In this document: piece after piece, positions 1-7,736 of the stretch
Layout: the number at the start of each line of letters is the position of its first letter
Position numbering within the stretch: position 1 is the stretch's first letter
Assembly: GCF_023715895.1 (NCBI RefSeq)
Contig: NZ_JAMBOO010000001.1
Location: 434,001-498,000, forward strand
Direction of reading: 5' to 3'
Source: Domibacillus indicus
GTDB lineage: Bacteria > Bacillota > Bacilli > Bacillales > Domibacillaceae
DNA length: 64,000 bases
The notes under the pieces: generated by a model
Databases searched by the model: none
Seen by the model: only the letters and a program-made list of their open reading frames with translations
What the model was told of the DNA's origin: nothing
Position numbers and translations under genes: made by a program

Positions 1-721
1 CTGCTTCCGGATCAAATGTCCGTCCGTCTCCCGTAAAAAAGCACATTTTCGATAAAACATTCGGGTTTTCTACCCACTCATCTTCTAAAAAGGTTGTATA
101 ACGAAGAACATGGTCACGATCTACAGAGGCCTGCTGTTCTTTTAACGCATCGGCCGGCCGGCCAATATCTTTAAAAAGTAAAAACGTTTCAACAAGCATA
201 TCATTTTCATTCTTTTGAACTTTTAACAAATCGATCACTTTGGCAATCGGAGATGACTTTTCCGCTGCTTCTTCATCTCCCGGCTCAAGCGGCCGGATAC
301 CTTTAATTTCGTATACATATGATTCATCCATCGTTATACGGGTATCATGAAAACCCGGCTCTGTTACGGTTCCGGCATATTCATCGTTACGGTAAATCGC
401 ATACTCCTCTACACCGCGAATCGGCTCCCAGGCCATCGCGATTTTCCCTTCTTCTATAACCGTTGTAACAATCAGTTCCTGCAGCGGAATGTCCGCATTT
501 TTGTCCTCACGCTCTACCGCTGTTGCTGTTTGAATCTTCAGCGTGCTGTCTCCTTTAAATAAATAGGAATATGCGGTTCCCGGTTTCAGGCCTGTATCTG
601 TAAACGTCATATCCTGGCCGCTGTAGACCTCTTTGCCGTCTTTTAAAATGCGCACCGGTCCTGCTCCCTCCCAATCCAGAGAAATGCGGTCCGGTGTCTG
701 GCTGACTCGTGTAAGATTCAT
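1..721 (-). CDS. Fibronectin type III / DUF3238-like protein, 3' part outside window
   Basis: The frame is open from an ATG at 719-721 (minus strand) to the window edge, giving 240 residues without a stop. An AAAGGTGG ribosome binding site precedes the ATG. Residues 1-60 and about 75-130 read like two fibronectin type III beta-sandwiches (patterns such as 'ISLDWEG' and 'AYSYLFKG'). The later segment 'YTTFLEDEWVENP...FFTGDGRTFDP' resembles from memory the DUF3238 domain of Bacillus proteins. No signal peptide or membrane segment is seen in the available part. The function is unknown; FnIII modules suggest binding or scaffolding. The gene is incomplete, so its full length and C-terminal domain cannot be judged. 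Confidence 0.7.
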   Translation of the reverse strand, partial: MNLTRVSQTPDRISLDWEGAGPVRILKDGKEVYSGQDMTFTDTGLKPGTAYSYLFKGDSTLKIQTATAVEREDKNADIPLQELIVTTVIEEGKIAMAWEPIRGVEEYAIYRNDEYAGTVTEPGFHDTRITMDESYVYEIKGIRPLEPGDEEAAEKSSPIAKVIDLLKVQKNENDMLVETFLLFKDIGRPADALKEQQASVDRDHVLRYTTFLEDEWVENPNVLSKMCFFTGDGRTFDPEA

Positions 722-784
722 GATGACGCCACCTTTCTTTCTCCTTCTTTACCCGCCTTTTTGCTGTTCAAAAACTTTGCAAAA

Positions 785-816
785 AAGAAGCTGACTTTAT
801 TCAGCTTCTTTTTTTA
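785..816 (-). terminator. Rho-independent terminator of the small-membrane-protein pair
   Basis: A perfect 10-bp stem (AAGAAGCTGA / TCAGCTTCTT, 785-794 and 801-810) has a 6-nt loop and is followed on the minus strand by a T run. The stop codon of the 34-residue gene lies inside the stem. Confidence 0.8.
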
Positions 817-905
817 CCGATTTTAATCAGTGCGGCTAATAAAATGAGCACCGGTACTCCGAGCAAAAGCCCGAGGCCCACGGTGTAAAAGCTTTCGACA
901 ATCAT
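801..905 (-). CDS. 34-residue single-span membrane protein
   Basis: This very small gene starts with ATG at 903-905, which overlaps the stop of the upstream 51-residue gene in an ATGA junction. The pair is therefore probably translationally coupled. The peptide is a hydrophobic helix ('VGLGLLLGVPVLILLAALIKIG') ending in the basic tail KKRS, as in a one-pass membrane miniprotein. I do not recognise a family. The terminator stem overlaps its last codons, which supports it as the last gene of a two-gene transcript. Gene finders often miss reading frames of this size. Confidence 0.5.
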   Translation of the reverse strand: MIVESFYTVGLGLLLGVPVLILLAALIKIGKKRS

Positions 906-1057
906 TGGCGCTCCTCCAGCTTTTTTTCTATTCGGTCCAGCTGCTTTGATCGTCTGCGCCAGGAGCGTATACCGAGAAAAATCAAACCGGCTGGCACAAA
1001 GAGCGTCAGCAGCATAACCATTTGAAATAAAACGTCGGCGATATTTATGTTACTCAT
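902..1057 (-). CDS. 51-residue small membrane protein with basic/coiled tail
   Basis: The best start is the ATG at 1055-1057, preceded by a GAAGG-type site; an in-frame ATG 15 codons upstream has no good ribosome binding site. One transmembrane helix (about residues 8-27, 'VLFQMVMLLTLFVPAGLIFLG') is followed by an arginine-rich stretch and a short charged helix ending 'QLDRIEKKLEERQ'. This layout resembles the small DUF4083-type proteins of Bacillus, but that is from memory of the pattern. The gene overlaps the downstream 34-residue gene by 4 bp. Function unknown. Confidence 0.55.
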   Translation of the reverse strand: MSNINIADVLFQMVMLLTLFVPAGLIFLGIRSWRRRSKQLDRIEKKLEERQ

Positions 1058-1107
1058 ATGGCAGCCTTCGATCTTTCTTTTTAGTATATAAGTTTTTTCC
1101 AAAACAA

Positions 1108-1133
1108 AAAAGCCCTGGCTCCCCGGGGCTTTT
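1108..1133 (-). terminator. Terminator downstream of the secreted repeat-protein gene
   Basis: AGCCCTGG / CCGGGGCT (1111-1118 and 1123-1130) pair with one G-U, extended by A/T pairs. T runs on both strands make it potentially bidirectional. Confidence 0.7.
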
Positions 1134-1137
1134 TTGT

Positions 1138-1362
1138 TACGCTGTCCAGCTCCGGATATTCAATCCGCCGCTGGGTTACAAGGGCTGACGGCCGGCCGCT
1201 GGCTGTCAGCTCTTGATCCAGGTAAGCTTTGTGCTTTTCTCACTGTCCAGCTTCAGGCAGCCAGCCCCTCGGTCATAAGCTGTCACAGCTGTGCGGCAAA
1301 AAGCGCCGCTCTGCTGGTCTGTCTTATGCCTTCAGGCCTGAACGGCCGCCTTGCGCTTTTCT
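1138..1362. repeat. Dispersed Bacillaceae intergenic repeat (degenerate copy)
   Basis: This 225-bp GC-rich stretch between a terminator and the repeat-protein stop has no supported gene. It contains GCTGTCCAGCTCCGG, a second CTGTCCAGCTTCAGG 100 bp later, CCCCTCGGTCATAAGCTGTC, TGTGCGGCAAAAAGCGCCGC and TCTTATGCCTTCAGGCCTGA. From memory these words belong to a non-coding repeat scattered between genes in many Bacillaceae genomes. Several short inverted repeats could fold into a structured RNA. No second copy of this family was found in the window by eye. Confidence 0.6.
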
Positions 1363-2283
1363 TTAATGCAATGGCATTTTGTCAACACCAAGGTCTTCAA
1401 GCTGTGTTTCTGCGTCTTCAATCAAGCTTTCTGCTTTTGCTTTTGTTTCATCATCCAGCCCTTGCAGCATATCACCGCGTCCTTTGCCTCCATGTCTGCC
1501 ATGTTTAGGCAGATCTGCACCAAGCGCTTCAAGCTGCTCGTCCGCTTGCTCACGTGTTAAATCTCCACTTTTCAGTTTTTCCATAATCGCTTCCGCTTTT
1601 GCTTTTGTTTCATCATCCAAGTCCGCAAATAGATCCGGACGCTCAGGAAGAGTGATACCGAGTGCTTGAAGCTGTTTCTTTGCTTCTGCCTCCGTTAAAG
1701 TGCCATTCTTTTTCTTTTCTAAAATCGCTTCTGCTTTTGCTTTCGTTTCTTCATCTAAGCTTGAGAGAAAGCCGCCCTTGCCGCCACGTTCATTGATTTC
1801 AATACCGAGCGCCGCCAGCTGCTCCTCCGCTTCATCATGTGTAATAGTTCCATTTTCTTCCTGCGCGAGAATATTATCGGCTTTCTTCTGTGTGGATTCA
1901 TTCAAATCCGCATCTTCTACATCTTGTGCCAGATGACCGATGCCTTTGCCCTCGCCACGCTCTGGCATTTGAACTCCCAGTGCTTCAAGCTGTGTTTTTG
2001 CTTCTTCTTCCGTGATCACACCGGCTTTCTTTTTATCCACAATGGCTTCTGCTTTCGCTTTTGTTTCCTCATCCAAGTTCGCGAACATATCGCCTCTTTC
2101 CGGAAGGTCCACACCGATGGCTTCAAGCTTTGTCCGTAAATTACTCATAATGGTGTCTACTTTTGCCTGCGTGCTGCTGTCGAGTGCAGAATTGCTCGCT
2201 GCAAACACCGGCAGGCTTGCTGCACCGAGGACACCTAGTGATAGGGCTCCGGTCATCACTACATTAAAAACGCTTTTTTTCAT
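1363..2283 (-). CDS. Secreted protein with five ~50-residue charged helical repeats
   Basis: An N-terminal signal peptide (KK basic end, hydrophobic core, cleavage near 'PVFAAS', residue ~29) indicates export. The mature part is a tandem repeat of about 46-57 residues built on 'LDEETKAKAEAI..KKK.G.ITEEEAK.QLEALGV..PERG'. Partial or full copies begin near residues 37, 69, 126, 175, 221 and 275. The last copy is shortened: the KKK-G-LT-EEEA centre is missing, so the two helical halves are joined directly. Repeats 1, 3, 4 and 5 are very similar, suggesting recent duplication. No catalytic motif or cell-wall anchor is seen. The AAAGGAGG site fits the ATG at 2281-2283. Its promoter carries the same operator as htrA just upstream, so it is probably part of an envelope-stress regulon. 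A role as a secreted chaperone-like or sacrificial protein is inference only. Confidence 0.85.
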   Translation of the reverse strand: MKKSVFNVVMTGALSLGVLGAASLPVFAASNSALDSSTQAKVDTIMSNLRTKLEAIGVDLPERGDMFANLDEETKAKAEAIVDKKKAGVITEEEAKTQLEALGVQMPERGEGKGIGHLAQDVEDADLNESTQKKADNILAQEENGTITHDEAEEQLAALGIEINERGGKGGFLSSLDEETKAKAEAILEKKKNGTLTEAEAKKQLQALGITLPERPDLFADLDDETKAKAEAIMEKLKSGDLTREQADEQLEALGADLPKHGRHGGKGRGDMLQGLDDETKAKAESLIEDAETQLEDLGVDKMPLH

Positions 2284-2326
2284 TCACTTTCCTCCTTTAG
2301 ATTTGGGCTTTTCCAGCCCTGCTCAT

Positions 2327-2359
2327 ACTGTAACCAGCCTTGGTGAAAAATCGGTGAAA
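2327..2359 (-). promoter_or_regulatory. Promoter/operator of the secreted repeat-protein gene (TTTCAC direct repeat)
   Basis: On the minus strand TTTCAC (2354-2359) and TTTCAC (2343-2348) are spaced 11 bp start to start. Ten bases follow, then a -10-like TACAGT (2327-2332). The repeats abut the htrA stop codon. The same geometry occurs before htrA and before the response-regulator gene. Confidence 0.65.
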
Positions 2360-2360
2360 G

Positions 2361-3590
2361 TTATTCACTTTGCGCGGATAACGTCATGGAAATAGTTTGC
2401 TCCTTGCCATCGCGATAAATGGTGAGGTTAACTTTGTCTCCAATGTTCGCTTTATTGTACAAGTACTTTCGGAATTCTGATGTGCTTGCCACTTTTGTAT
2501 CATTAATCTTTACAATCACATCTCCGACCTCAAAGCCGGCTTTTGCTGCTGATGACCCCATTTCCACTTGAGAAATTACAGTGCCTTCCGTAACGCTTGT
2601 CGGCAAATTCAGCTGGTTTTCTGTAACTTCACGTGATAACGCACTCACATCTTCCAAGCCTACTCCCAGGTACGGACGGTCTACTTTTCCCTCTTCCATC
2701 AATTCTTGAATAACCGGGATGGCATCCTCAGATGGGATGGCAAAACCAAGCCCTTCTACACCTTCTTCCGCAATTTTCATGCTGTTAATGCCGATCACCT
2801 GGCCGGCACTATTAATAAGTGCGCCGCCGCTGTTGCCCGGGTTGATCGCCGCATCGGTTTGAATGACATTGGCTTCCCATTCACCCGCTGAGGTTGAAAC
2901 CGGCACAGTCCGGTTGATTCCGCTGACAATCCCTTCCGTAACTGAACTTGATAAATCCAGTCCGAGCGGGTTGCCGATGGCTGCTACCTGCTGACCTAAT
3001 TTAAGGGCACTTGAATCACCAAAGTCAGCGACTTCTGTAACATGGTCACTGGAAATTTTCAAGACAGCAAGATCCGTCAGTGCATCCGTTCCAACTACCT
3101 CTGCATCAATCCGCTCTCCTCCTGCCAGCGCCACTTCTACCGTGTCGGCTCCCTCCACGACATGGTTATTCGTCACAACGTAGCTGACATCTTCCCCTTT
3201 TTTGAAAATAACTCCCGAGCCTGTTCCAGCTTCTGTTTCCTCAGTATCTTCACCTGTAGCAGCCATGGACTGACTGCCAAAAGGATTAAATTGCTCCTGC
3301 TGCTGCAAATTCACGACACCGACAACCGCTTCATTCATTGAATCAATGGCGGACATTAAGTTATTTTCCGAAGAGGAAGCCGTTGATGCCGGCTGTACAG
3401 TGATTTCATTTGCTGTATTTGACGACTTTGTTTCAGTCGCTGTTGTATTGGTATCAAGCAGAGCTGGTGCCATATAAAACATCATTGTGCCGCCGGCCAA
3501 AACACCCGTAAATGAAGCGGCCGCCATTTTCACGAAACCGCCCTTTCCTTTTTTCTCTGGCTGTGGTGTATAGCGTTCTTCTGTCTCCAT
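2361..3590 (-). CDS. htrA: HtrA/DegP-family membrane-anchored serine protease
   Basis: This is a 409-residue protease of the S1C/HtrA family that degrades or refolds misfolded exported proteins outside the membrane. A cytoplasmic N-terminus is followed by one transmembrane anchor (about 19-45) and a low-complexity linker. The trypsin-like domain has the triad His143 ('NNHVVEG'), Asp173 ('LTDLAVL') and Ser254 ('PGNSGGA'), with a PDZ domain from about 305 to the end. Length matches Bacillus HtrA/HtrB/YyxA. The ATG at 3588-3590 has an AAAGGAGC site. The gene lies downstream of a histidine kinase and regulator and has its own promoter with a TTTCAC direct repeat. That is comparable to CssRS control of htrA/htrB in B. 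subtilis or CiaRH control of htrA in streptococci. Which HtrA paralogue it represents is not certain. Confidence 0.93.
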   Translation of the reverse strand: METEERYTPQPEKKGKGGFVKMAAASFTGVLAGGTMMFYMAPALLDTNTTATETKSSNTANEITVQPASTASSSENNLMSAIDSMNEAVVGVVNLQQQEQFNPFGSQSMAATGEDTEETEAGTGSGVIFKKGEDVSYVVTNNHVVEGADTVEVALAGGERIDAEVVGTDALTDLAVLKISSDHVTEVADFGDSSALKLGQQVAAIGNPLGLDLSSSVTEGIVSGINRTVPVSTSAGEWEANVIQTDAAINPGNSGGALINSAGQVIGINSMKIAEEGVEGLGFAIPSEDAIPVIQELMEEGKVDRPYLGVGLEDVSALSREVTENQLNLPTSVTEGTVISQVEMGSSAAKAGFEVGDVIVKINDTKVASTSEFRKYLYNKANIGDKVNLTIYRDGKEQTISMTLSAQSE

Positions 3591-3634
3591 GTTTATCTGC
3601 TCCTTTTGCGTAATTGATTTACTGAATTGACCTC

Positions 3635-3667
3635 ATTGTAGAAAAGAAAAGTGAAAAGACGGTGAAA
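3635..3667 (-). promoter_or_regulatory. htrA promoter/operator (TTTCAC direct repeat)
   Basis: On the minus strand TTTCAC copies at 3662-3667 and 3651-3656 are 11 bp apart. Ten bases separate the inner copy from TACAAT (3635-3640), a good -10 box. The inner repeat sits where a -35 would be, typical of OmpR-family activation. Confidence 0.7.
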
Positions 3668-3767
3668 ATGCAGAAAAAGTATTTTTTATTTTATTTTGGT
3701 TGATGGTCTTTCCCACTGTTCACCCAAAACCGGCTTGGCTGTTCTTACACAGACAGCGGTGAACAAT

Positions 3768-3810
3768 AAAAAAGCTGTTTCCCTATTATGCGGAAACAGC
3801 TTTTTCTTTT
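3768..3810 (-). terminator. Terminator after the histidine kinase gene
   Basis: AAGCTGTTTCC (3772-3782) pairs with GGAAACAGCTT (3792-3802) around a 9-nt loop that contains the kinase stop codon. A/T tracts flank both sides. It separates the two-component operon from htrA. Confidence 0.85.
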
Positions 3811-5186
3811 GGTATCGTAACAATAAATGTACTGCCCTTTTCCGGCTCGCTCTCTACAGAAATGGTGCCGTGATGAATATCAACAATCCACTTGGCGATC
3901 GATAAGCCCAGTCCATGCCCGCCGACAGTGCGGGTGCGCGATTTATCAGAGCGGTAAAAGCGGTCAAAAATACGAGGCTGGTCATCAGGATGAATACCGA
4001 TGCCTTCATCTGTTACTTTCATCGTCCAGTGACGAGCGGTCTCTGATAATTGCAGACTGACCCTGCCTCCGTCCGGTGAATACTTGACTGCATTATCCAG
4101 CAAAATGTACATAAGCTGTTTTAATCGCTCCCGATCCCCCATGACCGGCAGGCTTTCCGGTGCTTCTATCTCAAGCGAAACACCGTTTGCTTCGGCATGC
4201 GGTGTCAGCGATTCGATCACACGGTCAGCTTCTTCCCTCACATCAAAGCTGGCCACTGTACGTTCTGCCCCGCCCGAATCAGCACGGGCCAGCACAAGCA
4301 AATCGCTGACAAGCCCTGTCATTCTTTTCACTTCCGACTTCATATTTCGCAGTAGTTTCTGTGCAAAAGGATCTGCTTCAACACCGTCTGTCATGTGAAT
4401 CGCATCAATGGATGAAAGCATAACACTGAGCGGCGTCCGCAGTTCATGTGAAGCATCACCGACAAACTCTTTCTGCCGGTTAAAAGCATTTGAAATGGGT
4501 CCCATCGCTTTTTTCGACATGACAGAGCTGATAAAAATCGCTACGCCAGCAAACAGTACCGTTAAGCTGACCAGCACAACAAGCAGCCATTGAAACAATT
4601 GATACGCAAAAGAAATGTCCTTGCCAATGTAAATCATGCCGACAAACTGTCCGTTATAAAAAATCGGGCTGCCGTCGATCATCAGCCGGACTGTATCGGA
4701 TTTCGGCTGCTCTTTAATTTCTTTTCCGCCAATACGCCGTTCATCAAATTTCACCTGTATAGTTTCTTCACGAATTTGATTGCGGTCAGGCACCCAGCCC
4801 GACACAAGCGAAAACAAATCCTTCCGTATATTTGGAACCATTTCATTTCCCATTACAAAATTTCCATCTGCATCTGTCACATAGTAAAAAAACTGGTCAA
4901 CCCCGGCAAGCACCAGCTCCTGGCTGCCGATTCCCTGCAATTCATTTCGGGCGCTCTCTGCTAAATAATCACTGATCACCCGCGTTTCCTGCCGGGTCAG
5001 CTGTTCAAGCTCCCGATGCTGGTCACGCAGAATGACGATATATAGCAGCGTGTATACAACCACGATAAAAAGAACGAGAAACAGCATAATTAAGCTGCTG
5101 TACTGCATGGTGAGTTTCCGCTGTGTTTGTTGAAACAAGTCGCTGCTGCTTTTAAACCAGTTTATCTTTAACCATTTATTCTTCAA
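3786..5186 (-). CDS. Sensor histidine kinase, CssS/CiaH-like by context
   Basis: A membrane histidine kinase: one transmembrane helix near the N-terminus ('LIMLFLVLFIVVVYTLLYIV'), an extracytoplasmic domain of roughly 120 residues, and a second helix ('LLVVLVSLTVLFAGVAIFI'). The HisKA box 'DASHELRTPLS' and a HATPase domain with N-box 'LLDNAVKYS' and G-boxes 'DEGIGI' and 'GHGLGLSI' follow. The TTG at 5184-5186, preceded by GGGGAG, is preferred; it overlaps the regulator stop by 11 bp and gives 466 residues. A longer GTG/ATG-type start at 5234 has no clear site. It is the partner of the upstream response regulator. Its role in sensing secretion or envelope stress is inferred from the adjacent htrA and the shared operator. 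Confidence 0.88.
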   Translation of the reverse strand: MKNKWLKINWFKSSSDLFQQTQRKLTMQYSSLIMLFLVLFIVVVYTLLYIVILRDQHRELEQLTRQETRVISDYLAESARNELQGIGSQELVLAGVDQFFYYVTDADGNFVMGNEMVPNIRKDLFSLVSGWVPDRNQIREETIQVKFDERRIGGKEIKEQPKSDTVRLMIDGSPIFYNGQFVGMIYIGKDISFAYQLFQWLLVVLVSLTVLFAGVAIFISSVMSKKAMGPISNAFNRQKEFVGDASHELRTPLSVMLSSIDAIHMTDGVEADPFAQKLLRNMKSEVKRMTGLVSDLLVLARADSGGAERTVASFDVREEADRVIESLTPHAEANGVSLEIEAPESLPVMGDRERLKQLMYILLDNAVKYSPDGGRVSLQLSETARHWTMKVTDEGIGIHPDDQPRIFDRFYRSDKSRTRTVGGHGLGLSIAKWIVDIHHGTISVESEPEKGSTFIVTIPKEKAVSA

Positions 5187-5850
5187 CTTTATATCCGACT
5201 CCCCGTACACTTTGCACAATATCCGGCCGGTCAACGAGATCGAGCTTTTTACGCAGCAGCTTTACCGTTGCATCGATCGTTTTGGTCGTTACGTCCGTCT
5301 CGTATCCCCAAATGCGGTCAAGCATCACATCCCGGGTTAATACTTGTCCTTTGTTTTGCACAAGCAGGTCTAAAAGCTGGAACTCACGGGGGCTTAACTG
5401 AATAGATTGGCCGTTCTTTTGAATCGTTTGGCTATTTCGGTTCAGCTCTACTCCTTGAATAGATACCGTTTCTTCCACAATAGGGGCGTAGTTGCGGCGG
5501 GTAAGCGCCCGAAGCCGTGCCAGCAGCTCATCAATTTCAAACGGCTTTACCAGGTAATCATCCGCTCCTGCATCAAGCCCCATCACCCGGTCTTCTACTG
5601 CATCCTTTGCCGTCAGCATTAAAATGGCTCCGCCGTATCCTTCTTTGCGCAGGTCTCGGCATACCTCCACTCCAGTGCCATTCGGCATCATCCAGTCTAA
5701 AATAAGAACGTCATAATGAACAGAGGATGCATAATCATAAGCATCTTCTCCTGTTTTTACCCATTCTACCCCATAACCGCCTTTTTTCTTCAGCATAAAG
5801 CTGACTAATTCTCCAAGCTGCAAATCATCTTCTGCCAGCAATATATTCAT
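5176..5850 (-). CDS. OmpR-family response regulator
   Basis: This 224-residue protein has an N-terminal receiver (acidic 'LAEDD', phospho-acceptor Asp in 'LILDWMMP', Thr in 'LTAKD', Lys in 'LVKPF') and a C-terminal winged helix of the OmpR/PhoB type ('LSPREFQLLDLL', 'SVRGVGYKVEE'). The ATG at 5848-5850 has a GGAAG site at the right distance; a GTG three codons upstream would lie inside that site. It is the first gene of the operon with the histidine kinase. Its own promoter carries the TTTCAC-type direct repeat, so it is probably autoregulated and controls htrA and the secreted repeat protein. Function is analogous to CssR or CiaR, but orthology is not shown. Confidence 0.93.
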   Translation of the reverse strand: MNILLAEDDLQLGELVSFMLKKKGGYGVEWVKTGEDAYDYASSVHYDVLILDWMMPNGTGVEVCRDLRKEGYGGAILMLTAKDAVEDRVMGLDAGADDYLVKPFEIDELLARLRALTRRNYAPIVEETVSIQGVELNRNSQTIQKNGQSIQLSPREFQLLDLLVQNKGQVLTRDVMLDRIWGYETDVTTKTIDATVKLLRKKLDLVDRPDIVQSVRGVGYKVEE

Positions 5851-5876
5851 CCGGCCCACTTCCTTTCGCTTCTTTT

Positions 5877-5909
5877 GTTATACCATGTTTTAATGAAAAA
5901 AGAGTGAAA
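5877..5909 (-). promoter_or_regulatory. Response-regulator promoter/operator (TTTCAC/TTTCAT direct repeat)
   Basis: On the minus strand TTTCAC (5904-5909) and TTTCAT (5893-5898) are 11 bp apart. Ten bases follow, then TATAAC (5877-5882). The architecture is identical to the htrA and repeat-protein promoters, indicating autoregulation. Confidence 0.6.
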
Positions 5910-5935
5910 AAAAAAGACGCCCTCAATAGACGACT

Positions 5936-7594
5936 TTAAACCGAAACAAGCGGCAGCTCGATTGTAAAAGCTGTCCCTTTGTCCACCGTAGATTCAACGC
6001 GGATAATTCCTTCATATTGCTCGACAATATTAAAACAAACCATTAATCCGAGGCCTGTCCCATCTTCCTTTGTCGAATAAAAAGGTTCACCCAGCTTTTT
6101 TAATACGCTTTCCGGCATCCCTTTTCCCTCATCAGTAATCACAATTTCCACTTTTTCACCGTTTAAACGTGCCGAAGTGCGTACTACTCCGCCGTTTTCC
6201 ATCGCTTCAATTGCATTTTTTATAATATTAATAAACACCTGCTTCATCTGCCCGGCATTACACCGAACAAAGCAATCCGGTTCTATGTCACTGTACTGAA
6301 TGTCAATTTTCCGCATTACTGCCTGTGATTGAAGCAACATTGATACGTCTTTCAGCATTTTACCGGCATCGCACGTTTCAATTTCAACCGACATCGGCTT
6401 GCCGAGCACAAGCAGCTCACTCGCAATCGTTTCAATCCGGTCAATCTCTTCTTCGATAATCGTGTAATATTCATCATGCATGGTGTCTTCACGGGCCAGC
6501 TTAATAAACCCCTTAATCGAAGTCAGCGGATTGCGCACTTCATGGGCAATCGACGCAGCAAGCTGCCCGGCAAGGCTGAGCTTTTCTGTTTTAATAGTCA
6601 GCTGCTGATGAGCTTTGCGATCCTGAATGCTGCGGATAATAAGGATAACCGTGAAATCATTTTGAATATCAAATGAAAACGGAAAAGTTGCCACTTCAAC
6701 ATCTAAAATTTGGCCATCGTATGTTTTTATTTGCATTTCCTCAAGCGGTACTCTACTATTTTGCAAAAGCTTTTCTTTATTTTTATGAATAAGAGGGTGG
6801 CATTCTTCTGCGAAGATCTCCCAAACGGTAGCATGCTGTAAATCACTTTCATTACACTTCAGTATATTTAAAGCTGTATAATTTCCGTAAATAACTTTCT
6901 CACCTGAAAAAATAAAAACAGCATCCGGCATTTCATTAATAACATGCTTGTAATGCTGGACTTTTTCCTGTAAAAAGTCTTCCATAAACAGTGAAGGTGT
7001 TTTCTGTTTGTCTTCATAGTACGGTGAACTCTTAATCTCGTTATCCGTCATAACATGCGAGTGCCCCTTCATTAACTTCAAGGAGAAATTTGCCGAAACA
7101 TCGTTACCGTCGTAGGCGCAGACAGTAAAAACGTGAAACGGCTTTAAGACGGCATCTGCTTCTTGTTCATAAAGTGGAACTTCTTTATTACAGTATGTAT
7201 CTTCTTGCCATATGACACGGCTCCATATACGGATAGGCGCCCCCTTGGCTACATAATGATGAACAGCGTCATCAAGCCCCTGCAGCACCGTTTCAGTTTC
7301 AAATGACTGATAGGCATTGTAAAATTGGTAGTGGTCTATAAAGCCAACGGAGGCGATTTGTTCATCCGAGAACCCTTTTTGAGCAAGCTGCTGTTTGATT
7401 TTCTCAATCCGCTCGGCCGATTCGAGCAGAACCACCTGATGTTGGAGCTTTAAACCGGTAGCGGCAAAAGAAAGTAGATTCTCCCAATACTTTTCGCGTT
7501 CTGCATACAAATATAAAATGTGGGCTCCACTTATTAATTCCATATTTTTTGTTAACGCCACTTTTGGGTGTACAAGGTCATTTGGCAAGTTCAT
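5936..7594 (-). CDS. MEDS-PAS sensor histidine kinase (sporulation-kinase-like)
   Basis: A soluble 552-residue kinase. Residues about 18-180 form a MEDS (DcmR-like sensory) domain beginning 'SGAHILYLYAEREKYWENLL'. Residues about 210-330 are a PAS domain, followed by a HisKA box with His351 ('SIAHEVRNPLTSIKGF') and a HATPase domain ('NIIKNAIEAM', 'DEGKGMP', 'GTGLGLMVC'). There are no membrane helices. The core resembles the Bacillus KinA/KinC/KinE-type kinases that feed the sporulation phosphorelay, but MEDS domains also occur in other sensors. The gene is monocistronic with no adjacent response regulator, as is usual for orphan Kin proteins. The ATG at 7592-7594 is preceded by a TGAGGG-type site. 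Confidence 0.85.
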   Translation of the reverse strand: MNLPNDLVHPKVALTKNMELISGAHILYLYAEREKYWENLLSFAATGLKLQHQVVLLESAERIEKIKQQLAQKGFSDEQIASVGFIDHYQFYNAYQSFETETVLQGLDDAVHHYVAKGAPIRIWSRVIWQEDTYCNKEVPLYEQEADAVLKPFHVFTVCAYDGNDVSANFSLKLMKGHSHVMTDNEIKSSPYYEDKQKTPSLFMEDFLQEKVQHYKHVINEMPDAVFIFSGEKVIYGNYTALNILKCNESDLQHATVWEIFAEECHPLIHKNKEKLLQNSRVPLEEMQIKTYDGQILDVEVATFPFSFDIQNDFTVILIIRSIQDRKAHQQLTIKTEKLSLAGQLAASIAHEVRNPLTSIKGFIKLAREDTMHDEYYTIIEEEIDRIETIASELLVLGKPMSVEIETCDAGKMLKDVSMLLQSQAVMRKIDIQYSDIEPDCFVRCNAGQMKQVFINIIKNAIEAMENGGVVRTSARLNGEKVEIVITDEGKGMPESVLKKLGEPFYSTKEDGTGLGLMVCFNIVEQYEGIIRVESTVDKGTAFTIELPLVSV

Positions 7595-7736
7595 AAGCGT
7601 GATCCCTCATTTTGACATGTTTTTTCAATCTATTGTAACATGGACATTTTCTTCCGTATATATGTGACATTTTACCCACTTAACTGTACTTATGTAAGAT
7701 CTTTTCGTAAAATAGTAACTAAAAGGAAGTGATGGA

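Noticed and set aside
1379-2395. Several Ser/Ala-rich plus-strand frames opposite the secreted repeat-protein gene and htrA end
   Set aside because: They are antisense shadows produced by the repeated minus-strand coding sequence; no ribosome sites and low-complexity translations.
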